Positions 41,396 through 51,011 of a stretch of DNA of 64,000 bases are shown here, piece after piece (the first letter of the stretch is position 1; each line of letters starts with the position of its first letter). Below the pieces are notes generated by a model. That model was not told the origin of the DNA, did no database searches, and was given only the letters and a program-made list of their open reading frames with translations. The position numbers were made by a program, and so were the translations under genes. Location of the stretch: NCBI RefSeq assembly GCF_000142905.1, contig NW_013657652.1:62001-126000 (forward strand), in the 5' to 3' direction. The DNA comes from Thecamonas trahens ATCC 50062. Lineage: Eukaryota; Apusozoa; Apusomonadida; Apusomonadidae.

Positions 41396-41630
41396 AACGA
41401 ACCCTTTCTCCGGTGGTAGCCGTCACCACATGGTGGCTCGACTGCCGGTGCTGTGGCTCCCCCGGAGCAGACATGCTTCTCCCCCTTCCGCCCCGCGTTG
41501 CGTGTTGCCTCGTGAGTCGGCTCGCTCTGCCAAGATTGGTTCCACCAACAATAACCCATATCGTTCATTTTATGGTTCCTGGCAAAACGCTGCCGCAGCT
41601 GTCCACACTTGTCATTCGCTGGTGCAAAAC

Positions 41631-43276
41631 ATGGGCAACCTACACTCTGCGCAGTACGCAGCGACGGGTATCGATCCTCGCGCTATCCGTGGTGATTCTG
41701 CTGATGACTCTTCCTCTACTTCCTCTTCCTCTTCCTCCTCCTCCTCTTCCTCCTCTTCTCGGCGCTCCTCGGTCTCGGACTCTTCGGCTTCGGACTCCTC
41801 CGACGACCACCCGGTGATCAACACCCCAACACCCACCGACCACCGCCTCAACAAGTCAGAGTCACTTGCTGTCGGTCGCTCAAACTCCCCGGGCAACAAG
41901 CGCCTTCAGGTTGTACGTACCTCTATGCCCCCCCTCCCCCCCTCCCCCCTCTCCCTCTCCCTCCCTCCCTCCTCCCCCTCTCCCCCCCAACCCCCTCCCC
42001 CCCTTCTTCCCATTTTGATCACACTCCGCCTGCTGCTGCCTTCTCCCCCTCCCCCCAACCCCATGCCCACCCTCGCGCAGCTGCTCTGTCGGGATGGGAG
42101 ATTGGGGAAAGGGGAAGAGACTGTTCATGGCTGTGGTACGGATGAAGGTGTGGGTGGGTGACTCACGGCGGTTGGGCGGTTGCGGGCGAAAACGGTATGG
42201 TGCGGGCATTGGTCGACTTGGCTGTTATCGGCGGCGGTGTGGACGGCTGCTGTGGCTGGTGATGGTGGGCGTGATGTGGTTTGCGGGGGGGCGTGTGGGG
42301 GGGGACGTTGTGTATGTGGTTTGGTGAGCAGATGAAGAACGGATATCATGGCGGACGCAGGACGTCGGTCTCCGCGGAATCGATGACGCCGTCGACGGTG
42401 CCGCAGAAAAAGATTTTCCATCCCAAGTCTGCGCAGGCGCGGCGGCGGATTGCTGTGGCTGTGGCGGACAACCTCCTGTTCCGCAACCTCGATGAGGAGC
42501 AGAAGGAGGAGGTCTTTGACGCCATGTTTGAGAAGTTTGTGGAGCCGGGAGTCTCGATCATCACCCAGGGCGACGACGGCGACTACTTTTACGTGGTTGA
42601 CTCTGGCGAGTTTGACATCTTTGTTCAAAAGGGAAGTGCACCGCCGGCCAAGGTGGTGACTGTCGGTGCCGGCGGCTCATTTGGTGAGCTTGCCCTGATG
42701 TACAACGCGCCGCGGGCGGCGACGTGCACGGCGACGCAGCGGTCGTCGGTCTGGGCCCTCGATCGGGTCACCTTCCGTCGCATGATCATGGACAACACCT
42801 CATCCAAGCGCAAGATGTACGAACGCTTCCTCCGGGAGGTCCCGGTCCTTGCAGACCTCTCCGACTCGGAAATTGCCAAGATCGCCGACGTGGTCGACCC
42901 GCTGCCGTTCAAGGACGGCGAGGTCATCATTCGCCAGGGTGATGCTGGTGACAAGTTTTACATTCTTGCCGAGGGCGCCGCATCGGTCAAGCAGAAGAAG
43001 GGCGACGCTGCCGAGCTCGAGCTCTGCCGTCTGCACAAGGGCAACTACTTTGGCGAGATCGCCCTGCTCACCGACCGCCCGCGCGCCGCCACCGTCGCCG
43101 CCTTTGGTGATTGCAAGGTCGTCTGCATCGACCGCCCGGCCTTTACCCGCCTCTTTGGTCCTGTTCAGGACATTCTTCGCCGCAACATCGGCAACTACAA
43201 GACCTACGAGTATATCCTCGCTTACGGCTCGTCCGACGACGCCGCCGCCTCTTCAGACGCCGCGCCCTCGTCCTGA
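41631..43276 (+). CDS. cAMP-dependent protein kinase regulatory subunit
   Basis: About 408 aa in two exons; binds and inhibits the PKA catalytic subunit until cAMP arrives. Exon 1 (41631 to about 41912) starts MGNLHSAQYA, matching an N-myristoylation signal (Gly2, Ser6). It then carries a ~15-residue Ser tract and RRSSVSDSS; no dimerization/docking helix pair is visible. The intron is donor GTACGT (or GTTGTA three bases earlier) to acceptor GAGCAG, 419 bp, phase 0. Exon 2 (42332-43276) starts with the inhibitor site GGRRTSVS, a phosphorylatable type II-like pseudosubstrate position. Two cyclic-nucleotide-binding domains follow. Both phosphate-binding cassettes are intact: FGELALMYNAPRAAT and FGEIALLTDRPRAAT, each with the essential Glu and Arg. 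The C-terminal DAAASSDAAPSS is disordered. Exon 1 membership is inferred from phase and splice signals. Confidence 0.9.
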
Positions 43277-43848
43277 CCTGCGGCCTCCCATGGTTGTCAC
43301 GTACTGCCCATGTTCCCCCTCGTCGTCGCCGTCTGCCTCTGCGCCTCTCAACTTGGGTAAACCCTCTGCTACCACACTCCCGCCCACCGAGACCAATCTC
43401 GCCAAGTGCCGCGTGGCGCAGGTCTCTGCGCCAGCCGGCAACACCCCTCTCCACACCCTTTCCCCGTTGGCCCCACAATCACCTGCGGCATGTCTTCTGC
43501 GCCCTCACCCATCATCCCGGCCAATGTCGACCTCTCTGAGCGACTCTCGACTGAAAACAAGACCCACACCAAGCAGTAGGTTGCTGCCTTGACCGTTTTG
43601 CCAGGCGTCGAGAGCGGGAGGTGCGGTCGAGCCGGGCGGCCATCAGGAGTTGTGGGAGTGCCACGTGGAGAGCGGGATGACAGACCACGTTTTTTTTTCC
43701 TTTGAACACTTTTTGAGACACTTTTGACCTGCAGGAGACTCACACCCGCAACAACCACGGCACTTTGCCCTGAACAAACGCTGGATAGAAACGCGCGGCC
43801 GACACTGCTTTCGGCGTTTCCGTTCCCAGTGCGGATGGTGATGAAGTC
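43277..43848. other. Intergenic region, no gene seen
   Basis: 572 bp between PKA-R and the GST-like gene. Open stretches here are short, Pro/Ser-rich and frame-inconsistent. A poly-T (CGTTTTTTTTTCC) at about 43690-43700 lies about 150 bp before the next ATG. No conserved element recognised. Confidence 0.6.
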
Positions 43849-44808
43849 ATGCGAGCGTTTACTGGCTCGGGCGCCGCGCCCGGCCAGGTCCGACTCACCT
43901 CGATCGGCTTCTCACACTATGTGGAAAAGGTGAGGTGGGCTCTCGACGTGGCCGGCATCGACTATGTGGAGGATCCACACGCGCCGGGCATGCACGTCCC
44001 GTTCGCCGACGCGGTGACGTCAGGGCGGTCGTCAATGACCCCGATCGTTTCCTGGCCGGACGGCCACTACACTCACGACTCGACGGCGGTCCTGCTCGAG
44101 CTCGACGACGTGTACGGGCTTGGGTGGTACGATCCGGACCAGACCGGCGATGCCGCTGTCACTGACGCCATTGTGCAGCTGGAGGACTACTTTGACGACA
44201 TGCTCGGCGGGCCGTCGCGATCGTTTGTCTACGCCTACCTCCTCGCCGAGACAGAGCTCATGCGCGAGGTCTGCAACAACGTATCGACCGCCGCCGAGCG
44301 CGCCGTCCTTCCGGTCGCCTATAACGGCATCCTTTCCGGCATTCGCCGTAGCTTGCGCATCCATGACGAGGGTGCCCGGCTTGCGCAAGAGCAGATCGGC
44401 CGCGTCTTTGACAACGTTGAGGCTCTTCTTGCCGACGGTCGCTCGTACCTTGCAGGGACGACCAAGCCCTCGGCCGCAGACTTTACCTTTGCTGCCCTCG
44501 CCTACCCGATCCTCTTCCCGTCAGAGCACGAGTCACTGCTCTTTGCGCGCGAGCGCATGCCTGCCGCCGCCAAGCCGATCTTGGACGCCTTTGTTGCCCG
44601 GCCGGCCGGCCAGTTTGCGCTCCGCATGTACGCCGAGCATCGCTTCCCCGACTCGTACCACACCAAGCGCTTCAACGCCGCAGGCGTCCAGCAGATCATC
44701 CACAAGCGCGGCACTTATCCCAACTTTGCCGGCTGGGTGTACGCCACCATTGCGGCCTCGGTCGTTGTTGCCGGCGGCTGGGCCCTCAAGACCTGGCTCA
44801 ACTGGTGA
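43849..44808 (+). CDS. Glutathione S-transferase-like protein with C-terminal membrane anchor
   Basis: 319 aa. An N-terminal thioredoxin-like half (VRLTSIGFSHYVEKVRWALD, then MTPIVSWPDGHYTHDSTAVL) includes the Asp-Ser pair that binds the gamma-glutamyl of glutathione. A helical GST C-terminal half contains FDNVEALLADGRSYLAGTTK and PSAADFTFAALAYPI. Ser23/His24/Tyr25 sit where a catalytic Ser or Tyr would be. The last ~25 residues form one TM helix (GWVYATIAASVVVAGGWALK) with five residues after it, so it should be tail-anchored, perhaps in ER or mitochondrial outer membrane. The substrate is unknown. The stop is 12 bp from the convergent gene's stop at 44821. Confidence 0.82.
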   Translation: MRAFTGSGAAPGQVRLTSIGFSHYVEKVRWALDVAGIDYVEDPHAPGMHVPFADAVTSGRSSMTPIVSWPDGHYTHDSTAVLLELDDVYGLGWYDPDQTGDAAVTDAIVQLEDYFDDMLGGPSRSFVYAYLLAETELMREVCNNVSTAAERAVLPVAYNGILSGIRRSLRIHDEGARLAQEQIGRVFDNVEALLADGRSYLAGTTKPSAADFTFAALAYPILFPSEHESLLFARERMPAAAKPILDAFVARPAGQFALRMYAEHRFPDSYHTKRFNAAGVQQIIHKRGTYPNFAGWVYATIAASVVVAGGWALKTWLNW

Positions 44809-44820
44809 CCCCGATCCGGC

Positions 44821-46194
44821 CTACCCAGTGGCCTCGTCTCCTTGGACGCCCGGAAGAGTAGTCACTCCAGCCTGGCCATCCTCGATCAACACCGTTGCAT
44901 CTTCAGCCCAGTGCTCAACCTCGAGGGCTGCCGGTAAAACTGCCATTGGAATGTGGCCATGGTCGACGACATCGACGCAGCGCTCAGGACGCGGCGCGTC
45001 GCGCGCCACATCCACCACATACCAGCCGCCGCAGGCGCCACTATCGGCCCGCGGTGCATCAGTTCGCCTATTGTAAGCCAGGATTGTCGGCGACCAGAGC
45101 AGCGGTGGCGGATGCGGCGCCGAGGCATTGAATCCAGCAAACGATGCAAGAACCTCGCGGTCCGGAGAAGAGCTCAGCACGGCGGACAGTGCGACCGCCA
45201 GGGAGTTTTTCCCACTGGCAAGCGCGTGAGCAAGGCTAGCGTTGACCGGCACAACCGTGACGCTCTCCGAGAGTTGTGTCGCTGCATCGGGCGGGCACTC
45301 GGCGGCCCGCGGATAAACCGAGAGAACGGCGTCTGGGTGACCGGCAACCAGGCTTCCGAGCGCAGCGCCGAGCACCACATCCGGCGCCATCCAGCCCCAG
45401 TGGCTCACCCCGTGCTCGACAAGCCAACTCTCGAGTGCCGCCCCAATCCACGGCCCCGCCTTGGGCACATCGTCGCTTGCGGTAGTGCCGGTCGAGCCCA
45501 GCAGCGCTGCATACTCGGCCGGGGTGTGCCGCATGATGTGCAGCGATTGTGGGAGCTCGCGAACCTCGGCGTCTGCCGACGGACACGGCGGCAGGTCCGA
45601 AGACGGGCCAGCGAGAAGTACAAACTGAATGTCTGCAACCGGCGCCGCACCGCCCCACGCCGCGTCGAGCGCTGCGCACCACAGCGTCGTCCACCGCGGC
45701 CAGCCGGCAGAGGTTGGATGCGTGACGAAGAGCCGCACCACCACACCGTCTGCACCACCGTTGCCGCTATCAGTAGACGACGATGGCACCTTGCCTGATC
45801 CTCCCACATCCCCACCATTCTCTGGTGGGCGAGCATGGCCCTGATCGCCCGACAGGCCGTCGCCACGATGACCGCCGTCGCCGCCGCCGCCACCGCCACC
45901 GCCACCCGAGCTGATCCCAGTCACAGGACCGCCACCGCCGCCACCACCATCACCAGATCCCGAACTAAAATCCTCGCCCGTACCTCCCACCATGTCTCCC
46001 TCATCTGTTGTGGTTGCGGTGGTTGTCAGCGGTCCCGAGGTGTACCTCATCATCGGCCGTGTGTGCGGCGGCGGGTTGCCCGAGTGGACGACATACAACA
46101 TGAGCAGAGTGAGGCAGAAGAGACCGAACCACATCAGCAGCCGCACCACAAAGCCATGTAGTGCATGGCGACTCACCCGAATATCTCGAAGCAT
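44821..46194 (-). CDS. Type II membrane protein, possibly Golgi glycosyltransferase-like
   Basis: 457 aa from the ATG at 46194 (MLRDIRVSRHALHGF). A short basic cytoplasmic tail and one TM helix (LLMWFGLFCLTLLMLYVV) are followed by a ~130-residue Gly/Asp/Ser linker and a globular lumenal domain. That domain begins VVRLFVTHPTSAGWPRWTTL and contains ADIQFVLLAG, HIMRHTPAEYAALLG, WGWMAPDVVLG and LLWSPTILAYNRR. The type II topology plus stem plus a domain with IQFVLLAG and WMAPDVVLG (possible metal/nucleotide-sugar region) is the usual Golgi glycosyltransferase plan. I cannot point to a clear DxD motif or family, so function is open. The frame is open upstream, but its extra residues read the (CA)n tract. 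Confidence 0.7.
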   Translation of the reverse strand: MLRDIRVSRHALHGFVVRLLMWFGLFCLTLLMLYVVHSGNPPPHTRPMMRYTSGPLTTTATTTDEGDMVGGTGEDFSSGSGDGGGGGGGPVTGISSGGGGGGGGGDGGHRGDGLSGDQGHARPPENGGDVGGSGKVPSSSTDSGNGGADGVVVRLFVTHPTSAGWPRWTTLWCAALDAAWGGAAPVADIQFVLLAGPSSDLPPCPSADAEVRELPQSLHIMRHTPAEYAALLGSTGTTASDDVPKAGPWIGAALESWLVEHGVSHWGWMAPDVVLGAALGSLVAGHPDAVLSVYPRAAECPPDAATQLSESVTVVPVNASLAHALASGKNSLAVALSAVLSSSPDREVLASFAGFNASAPHPPPLLWSPTILAYNRRTDAPRADSGACGGWYVVDVARDAPRPERCVDVVDHGHIPMAVLPAALEVEHWAEDATVLIEDGQAGVTTLPGVQGDEATG

Positions 46195-46725
46195 TGATGT
46201 TGGTTGGCTCAAGTCAAGTCTTGCCCGTGGCCAGCCGCTTCGCCACCTCCTCCTGCTCCTGCCCGTGCCTGCTGCCAGGTAGAGGCACTGGATGTGGGCG
46301 CGGACCCTGATCGGACAAGGCCCCTTCCACACACACACACACACACACGCACGCATATGTATATATACATATATACACACACACACACACATGCACATGC
46401 GGGTGCGCAGAGTCACACCGATCGCCATGGTCATAATTACTGGGTGTGATCGCCTTGATCGTGGTCGAGCAAGCAGGGGCCCTGCACTGATCAGCCTCAT
46501 CACCTCGAAACTGAACCCCATCACACTCCAAATACCACCACATGGACGTACAGTCGGCGGTAGTGTGTAGCCGCATGATCAGCCGAGATGCACACACAGG
46601 GTATGCCGCCCACGGTCGAGCGACCAAAGTTGGGCAATGATACGGTGCAACCACCTCACAACCTCCCTGTCCCCACACACACACAGACACACGACACAGC
46701 CCACACACACACACACACAAAGGAC
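46195..46725. repeat. Divergent promoter region with two (CA)n tracts
   Basis: 531 bp between the type II membrane protein (-) and the PC-esterase-like gene (+). It contains (CA)n/ATATAC at about 46329-46396 and (CA)n at about 46674-46719. The second tract ends only six bases before the + strand ATG at 46726, so it probably lies in the 5' UTR. No other gene seen. Confidence 0.8.
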
Positions 46726-48292
46726 ATGGTCAGATGCCGAAGAACCTCGCCGTATGTTCTTCTTGTCGTGGCGGCGTTTGTGGCGGGGGCGGTCTTCCAA
46801 ATGACCTTGTTTCGTCTGTGGGACAGGCCACACACCACCACGTTGAGCACTCTTGCACGCCAGCCTGCTGTCAACCCGGCTCGCCCGCCTCCTCCTCTCC
46901 ATGTGCCGACCACATCTCCGCATGTCACACACACTCCGGCCCCGTCTACCAGAGATCAGCTACCGCCGCCGCCGCCGCCGCTGCCGTCTTCGACTCCATC
47001 GCCGTCTTCGACTCCATCGCCGTCTGTCGACAACGCCCCGAGCGGACCATCAAGGTACTGGTCGGCCCGTACGACGAGCCGCCGTTCAGCGCCAGGACGC
47101 AGGAGCGGTACAAAGTCAAAGCCAAGACAGCCAAGGTCGGTGATGTCGTCGAGATTGTGGTCGAGAGCCCGCCGTTCTCGCGTGATCCGAACGAGGCCAT
47201 GAACGCCGACAACAAAAAGTACACCTCTGGCGACTGCTACTGGATGGACGGCCGCATCCACGGCCTCAATCTCGAGCCGCTCTGCACCCAGGCGCCGCGG
47301 CCTCTGGTCGTGCCCAAGGTCGAGGCATGGAGCAAAGACCACGCTCCGAGGTGGTTTCCCAGCGACGACGTCTTTGCCACGGGTGGCGGCGTCAATGCAA
47401 AGTCCATCGACGCCGACGACTATGCCGAGTCGATGCGGATCATGCGCAAGCTACGCGACGCCGGGCCGGCCGAGGCGCTGGCGCTGTTTGAGCGCGCCTC
47501 GATCCGCGATCTCGGCCGCGCGCTCGGCCGCCGCGCCATGGTCCGGCACGGCGACTCGATTGCCTCGTTCCTCTCATCGTTTATGACGTGCCAGGGCGCC
47601 ACCAGCGGCGACTTGTTGCCGTTCAACGCCAAGCTGCCACCGCGGCTGCAGTCCGACGACCCGGACGTCACCAACTTTGGTTACTTCCTGGTCTTTCCCG
47701 AGTTTGGCGGATTCAGCTTGCACCGCTCGTTCAACAAGGTCAACATGCGCGATCTGCGCGACACCATGGCTCGTGCCCACGTCATCGACTTTAACTTTGG
47801 CCTCCACTACCACGACATGGACGAGTATCGCCGCGACATGCGCGAGCTCCTCACCGAGATGCTGCCTTGGGCGCGCCAACAAGGCCACGTTGCCATCTTC
47901 CGCGAGACTTCGGCCCAGCACTTTTTCACCGCCTCGGGCATCGGTGAGTTTGAGGCCCAGGGCCACGACAAGTCGACCTCGTGCTTCCCGCTGGATCCTG
48001 CCGTAGTCAACGGCAGGCGCAACGCGGTCGTCCACGAGCTGCTCGACGAGCTCGATCCGGACCGCTCGGCCATCTTTGTCCTTCCTACTTCAATCTCACA
48101 CGCTACTTCTACAACGAGCACATCGGCATGAAGGATGGCACACCGGGGCCTGACTGCACCCACATGTGCTACTCGTCTCTCCACGTCGACCAATACGTCG
48201 CCGCCCTCACTTCCATCATCTCGCGCAAGAACGCCATCGACGCCGCTGCCGACCCCTCCTTTGATCCCTCTGACATCGATCCTCTGGCATAG
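46726..48292 (+). CDS. PC-esterase/TBL-like (SGNH-fold) type II membrane protein, two apparent frameshifts
   Basis: Probable Golgi acyl-modifying enzyme of the PC-esterase/trichome-birefringence-like group. Starts MVRCRRTSPYVLLVVAAFVA, a signal anchor, then a Pro/Ser linker. The catalytic part has GDSIASFLSSF (GDS nucleophile), HVAIFRETSAQHF, and DCTHMCYSSLHVDQYV supplying the DxxH pair. The coding changes frame twice. The first change is between about 46960 and 47050, in the CCG/CCGTCTTCGACT repeats, before TIKVLVGPYDEPPF. The second is near 48085, where AIFVL is followed one frame back by SYFNLTRYFYNEH. One extra base at each point gives a continuous 522-aa protein, so these are probably assembly undercalls. 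An acceptor polysaccharide or glycan is not predictable. Confidence 0.78.
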
Positions 48293-48400
48293 CAGACCAA
48301 GTGAATATCATGTCAAGCGGGCCAACCGTGTGTGTCAGCCGACCAATTGAAGCAAAACGGAGAGTGGTCAGGGCAAGCGACTCAACTTGCGGCGCCGACC

Positions 48401-48637
48401 ATGGAGGTCTACGACGAGATCGAGGTGGAGGACATGGAGTACGACGAGGAGAAGGAGACGTACTACTACCCCTGCCCATGTGGCGACAAGTTCCAGATCA
48501 CACGCACACAGCTGATGGAGGGCGAGGAGATTGCCACCTGCCCGTCATGCTCGCTGGTCATCATGGTGGTGTACGACCCGGACGACTTTGACGACGACGA
48601 CGACGACTCTAGCTCTTCCGGCTCGTCCTCCGAGTAG
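48401..48637 (+). CDS. DPH3: Diphthamide biosynthesis protein 3 (CSL zinc finger)
   Basis: 78 aa. Small zinc/iron CSL-domain protein that donates electrons to the DPH1-DPH2 radical enzyme in diphthamide synthesis on elongation factor 2; in yeast it also serves Elongator (as Kti11). [14 protein letters not shown], then [13 protein letters not shown] gives Cys25 and Cys27, and [13 protein letters not shown] gives Cys47 and Cys50, the complete four-Cys metal site. The acidic tail ([14 protein letters not shown]) is typical of the family. The upstream frame is open, but the conserved start is this ATG. DPH1 of the same pathway is 7.3 kb downstream. Confidence 0.95.
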   Translation: MEVYDEIEVEDMEYDEEKETYYYPCPCGDKFQITRTQLMEGEEIATCPSCSLVIMVVYDPDDFDDDDDDSSSSGSSSE

Positions 48638-48840
48638 CTTACCCCCTTCCTTACTTGCCTAGGTAGCTTTCTGTCGCCTGCTCTGCCCCCGCGCCCGCCG
48701 CCTTGCCCTTTGCTTGGCCTTGGAACATGCCGCCGCAAGCCCTTTTCCGGATCGTGGCGATGATCGCCGGCGTCGGCAGTTGCACGCTCTTGGGGGTAGG
48801 TCTCCGAGGCTCAGCCGGGCAACCTCTCTTCTGAGCTTCA

Positions 48841-49293
48841 ATGGACGACGTTGCAGGGATGGGCTTTGCGCTTGCCGAGGCGCAGGCCTCGTACGATGCC
48901 GGAGGCGTGCCTGTGGGTGCCGCGCTTGTCGGCCACGACGGCTCTGTCGTCGGCGTCGGTCACAACCGGCGAGTGCAGGACGCCAATCCGCTATCGCACG
49001 GTGAGACGCAGTGCATGATGAACGTGGGTCGCCGGGCGAGCTATGCTGACCTCGTCATGTACACCACTCTTGCACCGTGCATGATGTGTGCCGGCACCAT
49101 TGTCCAGTTTGGCATTCCACGCGTCGTCGTCGGTGAGGCCGCCAACTTTCCCGGCGAGCTTGACTTTCTCCGCGCCCGTGGCGTCAACGTTGTCGTCCTC
49201 GACCACAAGCCATGCATCGAGCTCATGGCCAAGTTTATCGCCGAAAAGCCCGAGCTGTGGAACGAGGACATTGGCGTGGCTCCCGATGCCTAG
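48841..49293 (+). CDS. Cytosine deaminase, yeast Fcy1 type
   Basis: 150-aa zinc hydrolase of pyrimidine salvage, converting cytosine to uracil (homodimer, cytosolic). Zinc site: His53 and catalytic Glu55 in LSHGET, Cys80 and Cys83 in LAPCMMC. The whole length aligns by eye with yeast Fcy1: AGGVPVGAALVGHDGSV, GHNRRVQ, MYTTLAPCMMC, GIPRVVVGEAANF and a C-terminal WNEDIG equivalent to its WFEDIG. This specifically suggests cytosine deaminase rather than a tRNA adenosine or guanine deaminase. Length is near the fungal enzyme (158 aa). Fcy1-type enzymes are best known in fungi, so orthology versus transfer deserves a tree. Confidence 0.92.
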   Translation: MDDVAGMGFALAEAQASYDAGGVPVGAALVGHDGSVVGVGHNRRVQDANPLSHGETQCMMNVGRRASYADLVMYTTLAPCMMCAGTIVQFGIPRVVVGEAANFPGELDFLRARGVNVVVLDHKPCIELMAKFIAEKPELWNEDIGVAPDA

Positions 49294-49528
49294 CCCGTCC
49301 TGCCCGGTCTGTCTGTGCCCATGCATGGCACAGTCGCGCCCATCGATCCGTCGCACCCATCGACTCCCCCATCCCCACCCCCTTCTTGGTGTGGCTCTGT
49401 GTATTGAACACTCTCCACCCCCCCTCCCCCTTCCCCATCCCCCCACCCCCACCCCCCCCAAAAGCAACTCGCCGCCGAATCGAATGGAAGCTCCGACCAC
49501 ACACTTCACACACACACTTCACCCACGA

Positions 49529-49564
<36 letters not shown>

Positions 49565-49599
49565 ACACGCACACACACCACCACCTCTTGCACACACAA
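49294..49599. repeat. Intergenic region with C runs and a (CA)n tract before the kinase ATG
   Basis: 306 bp. C-rich stretches lie at 49420-49460, and (CA)n with interruptions spans about 49497-49598, running up to the kinase ATG at 49600. No gene seen. Confidence 0.85.
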
Positions 49600-50829
49600 A
49601 TGGCAGTCAACGTGCTTGGGCTACCGCTGGTGAGCACGCTGCCGTACGTGTACCAGACGCCCGCGCTTGGAACAGGCGCGTACTCGGCGGTCTACCGCGG
49701 CAGCCTGGCCGAAACCACAGGGCACACGCCGCGGGTGGCTGGAGTCGGGCGCGATCTGCTCGCCGACGTGGCGCTCAAGGTGATCAAAAAGTCCGAGCTG
49801 GACGCCAAAGCGAGAGCCCGGCTGCGACACGAGGTCGAGCTGCACGGCTCGGTGGCCCACAGCTCTATCGTCCGCTTGCTGGACATGGTGGAGACGGCCG
49901 ACGAGGTCGTCCTCGTCCTGGAGCGGATGGACGGCGGCGAGCTGTTTGACCGCATCGTGGCCATGCGCTCTTTCTGTGAGGCCGATGCCGCAGCTATCAT
50001 GAAAAAGATCGTGGTGGGCGTGGCGCATTTGCACGCTGTGGGCATTGCGCACCGCGACCTCAAGCCTGAGAACATCCTCCTCGCTACCGACGACTTGGCC
50101 TCTGTCCGCATCGCCGACTTTGGCCTGGCCAAGCGCATCGGCGACGACGGCAACCTGCTGACCCCGTGCGGAACGCCGGGCTATCTCGCGCCAGAAGTCG
50201 CCTCGCTCTCGGCCTACGACCTCTCCGTCGACATGTGGTCGCTCGGCGTCGTCCTCTACACCATGCTCGCCGGCTTTCCGCCCTTCTACTCCACCTCGAC
50301 CCGCAAACTGCTCAAGAAGATCAAGCGCGGCCGCTTTAACTTTCCTTCGCCCTACTGGGACGGCATCTCGGACGCCGCAAAGAACCTCGTCTGCGGCTTG
50401 CTCAACGTCGACGTCACGGCCCGCCTCTCCGCCGCAGAAGCCCTGGCCCACCCCTGGCTCGCGCCCAAGCTCCCGTCGCCCATCGCCCAGCCGCTGGCCG
50501 CCGACGCCGACGCGGAAAGTCAGCTTCCTTCGCCCCAGAACATGCGCGTCTGGTCCGCCCGCTCCGCCCGCGAAGGTGTCCAGGAGGTCAACGTCGCCCT
50601 CGCCATCGCCATCGACGCCCAGCGCGACGACTCAGCCGGCGGCGGCCTCGCCCTCTCAAACTCCTCGCTCTACAACCGCCGCAAGCGCGGGCTGCCGCAG
50701 CTCGCCCTCCCGTCGGCCACTGCCGCCGCTGCCGCCGCTGCCGCCGCCGTCACCAACTCAGCCGCCGCCTCCTCCTCCTCGCCGTCCGGAAACGACAGCC
50801 TCGACATCGACGGTGATGGCAATGACGAC

Positions 50830-50867
<38 letters not shown>

Positions 50868-50895
50868 GATCTCCTCCCTCATCCAACCTCTGTAG
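49600..50895 (+). CDS. CAMK-like serine/threonine protein kinase
   Basis: 431 aa from the ATG at 49600. A complete kinase domain occupies about residues 18-285: Gly loop GTGAYSAV, VAIK-type Lys in VALKVIKK, the alpha-C Glu in RHEVELH, HRDLKPEN, DFGLAK, GTPGYLAPEV, and VDMWSLGVVLYTMLAGFPPF. The last motif and the GRFNFPSPYWDGIS segment are typical of the CaM-kinase/CDPK group. A ~20-residue insert lies between the Gly loop and VALK (HTPRVAGVGRDL). No EF-hands are present. The C-terminal ~130 residues are low-complexity: Ala tract, Ser tract and about 15 Asp from (GAT/GAC)n at 50826-50868. No autoinhibitory calmodulin site is evident. Substrates unknown. Confidence 0.93.
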
Positions 50896-51011
50896 CTAAT
50901 CCTAAACCTGAATCTCCTCGCCCGGCTGCGCACTGTGCACAACCTGCATTCGTGTCCGCGAGCACAAACACCCCTCCCTTCCCCTGGTCCGGACTCTCCC
51001 CCTCTCCATCC

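Noticed and set aside
36732-41474. Reading frames that pass through the 40919-41318 gap, including the apparent extension of the SAC9-like gene
   Set aside because: Runs of N contain no stops, so openness is meaningless there. I limited the gene to sequence left of the gap.
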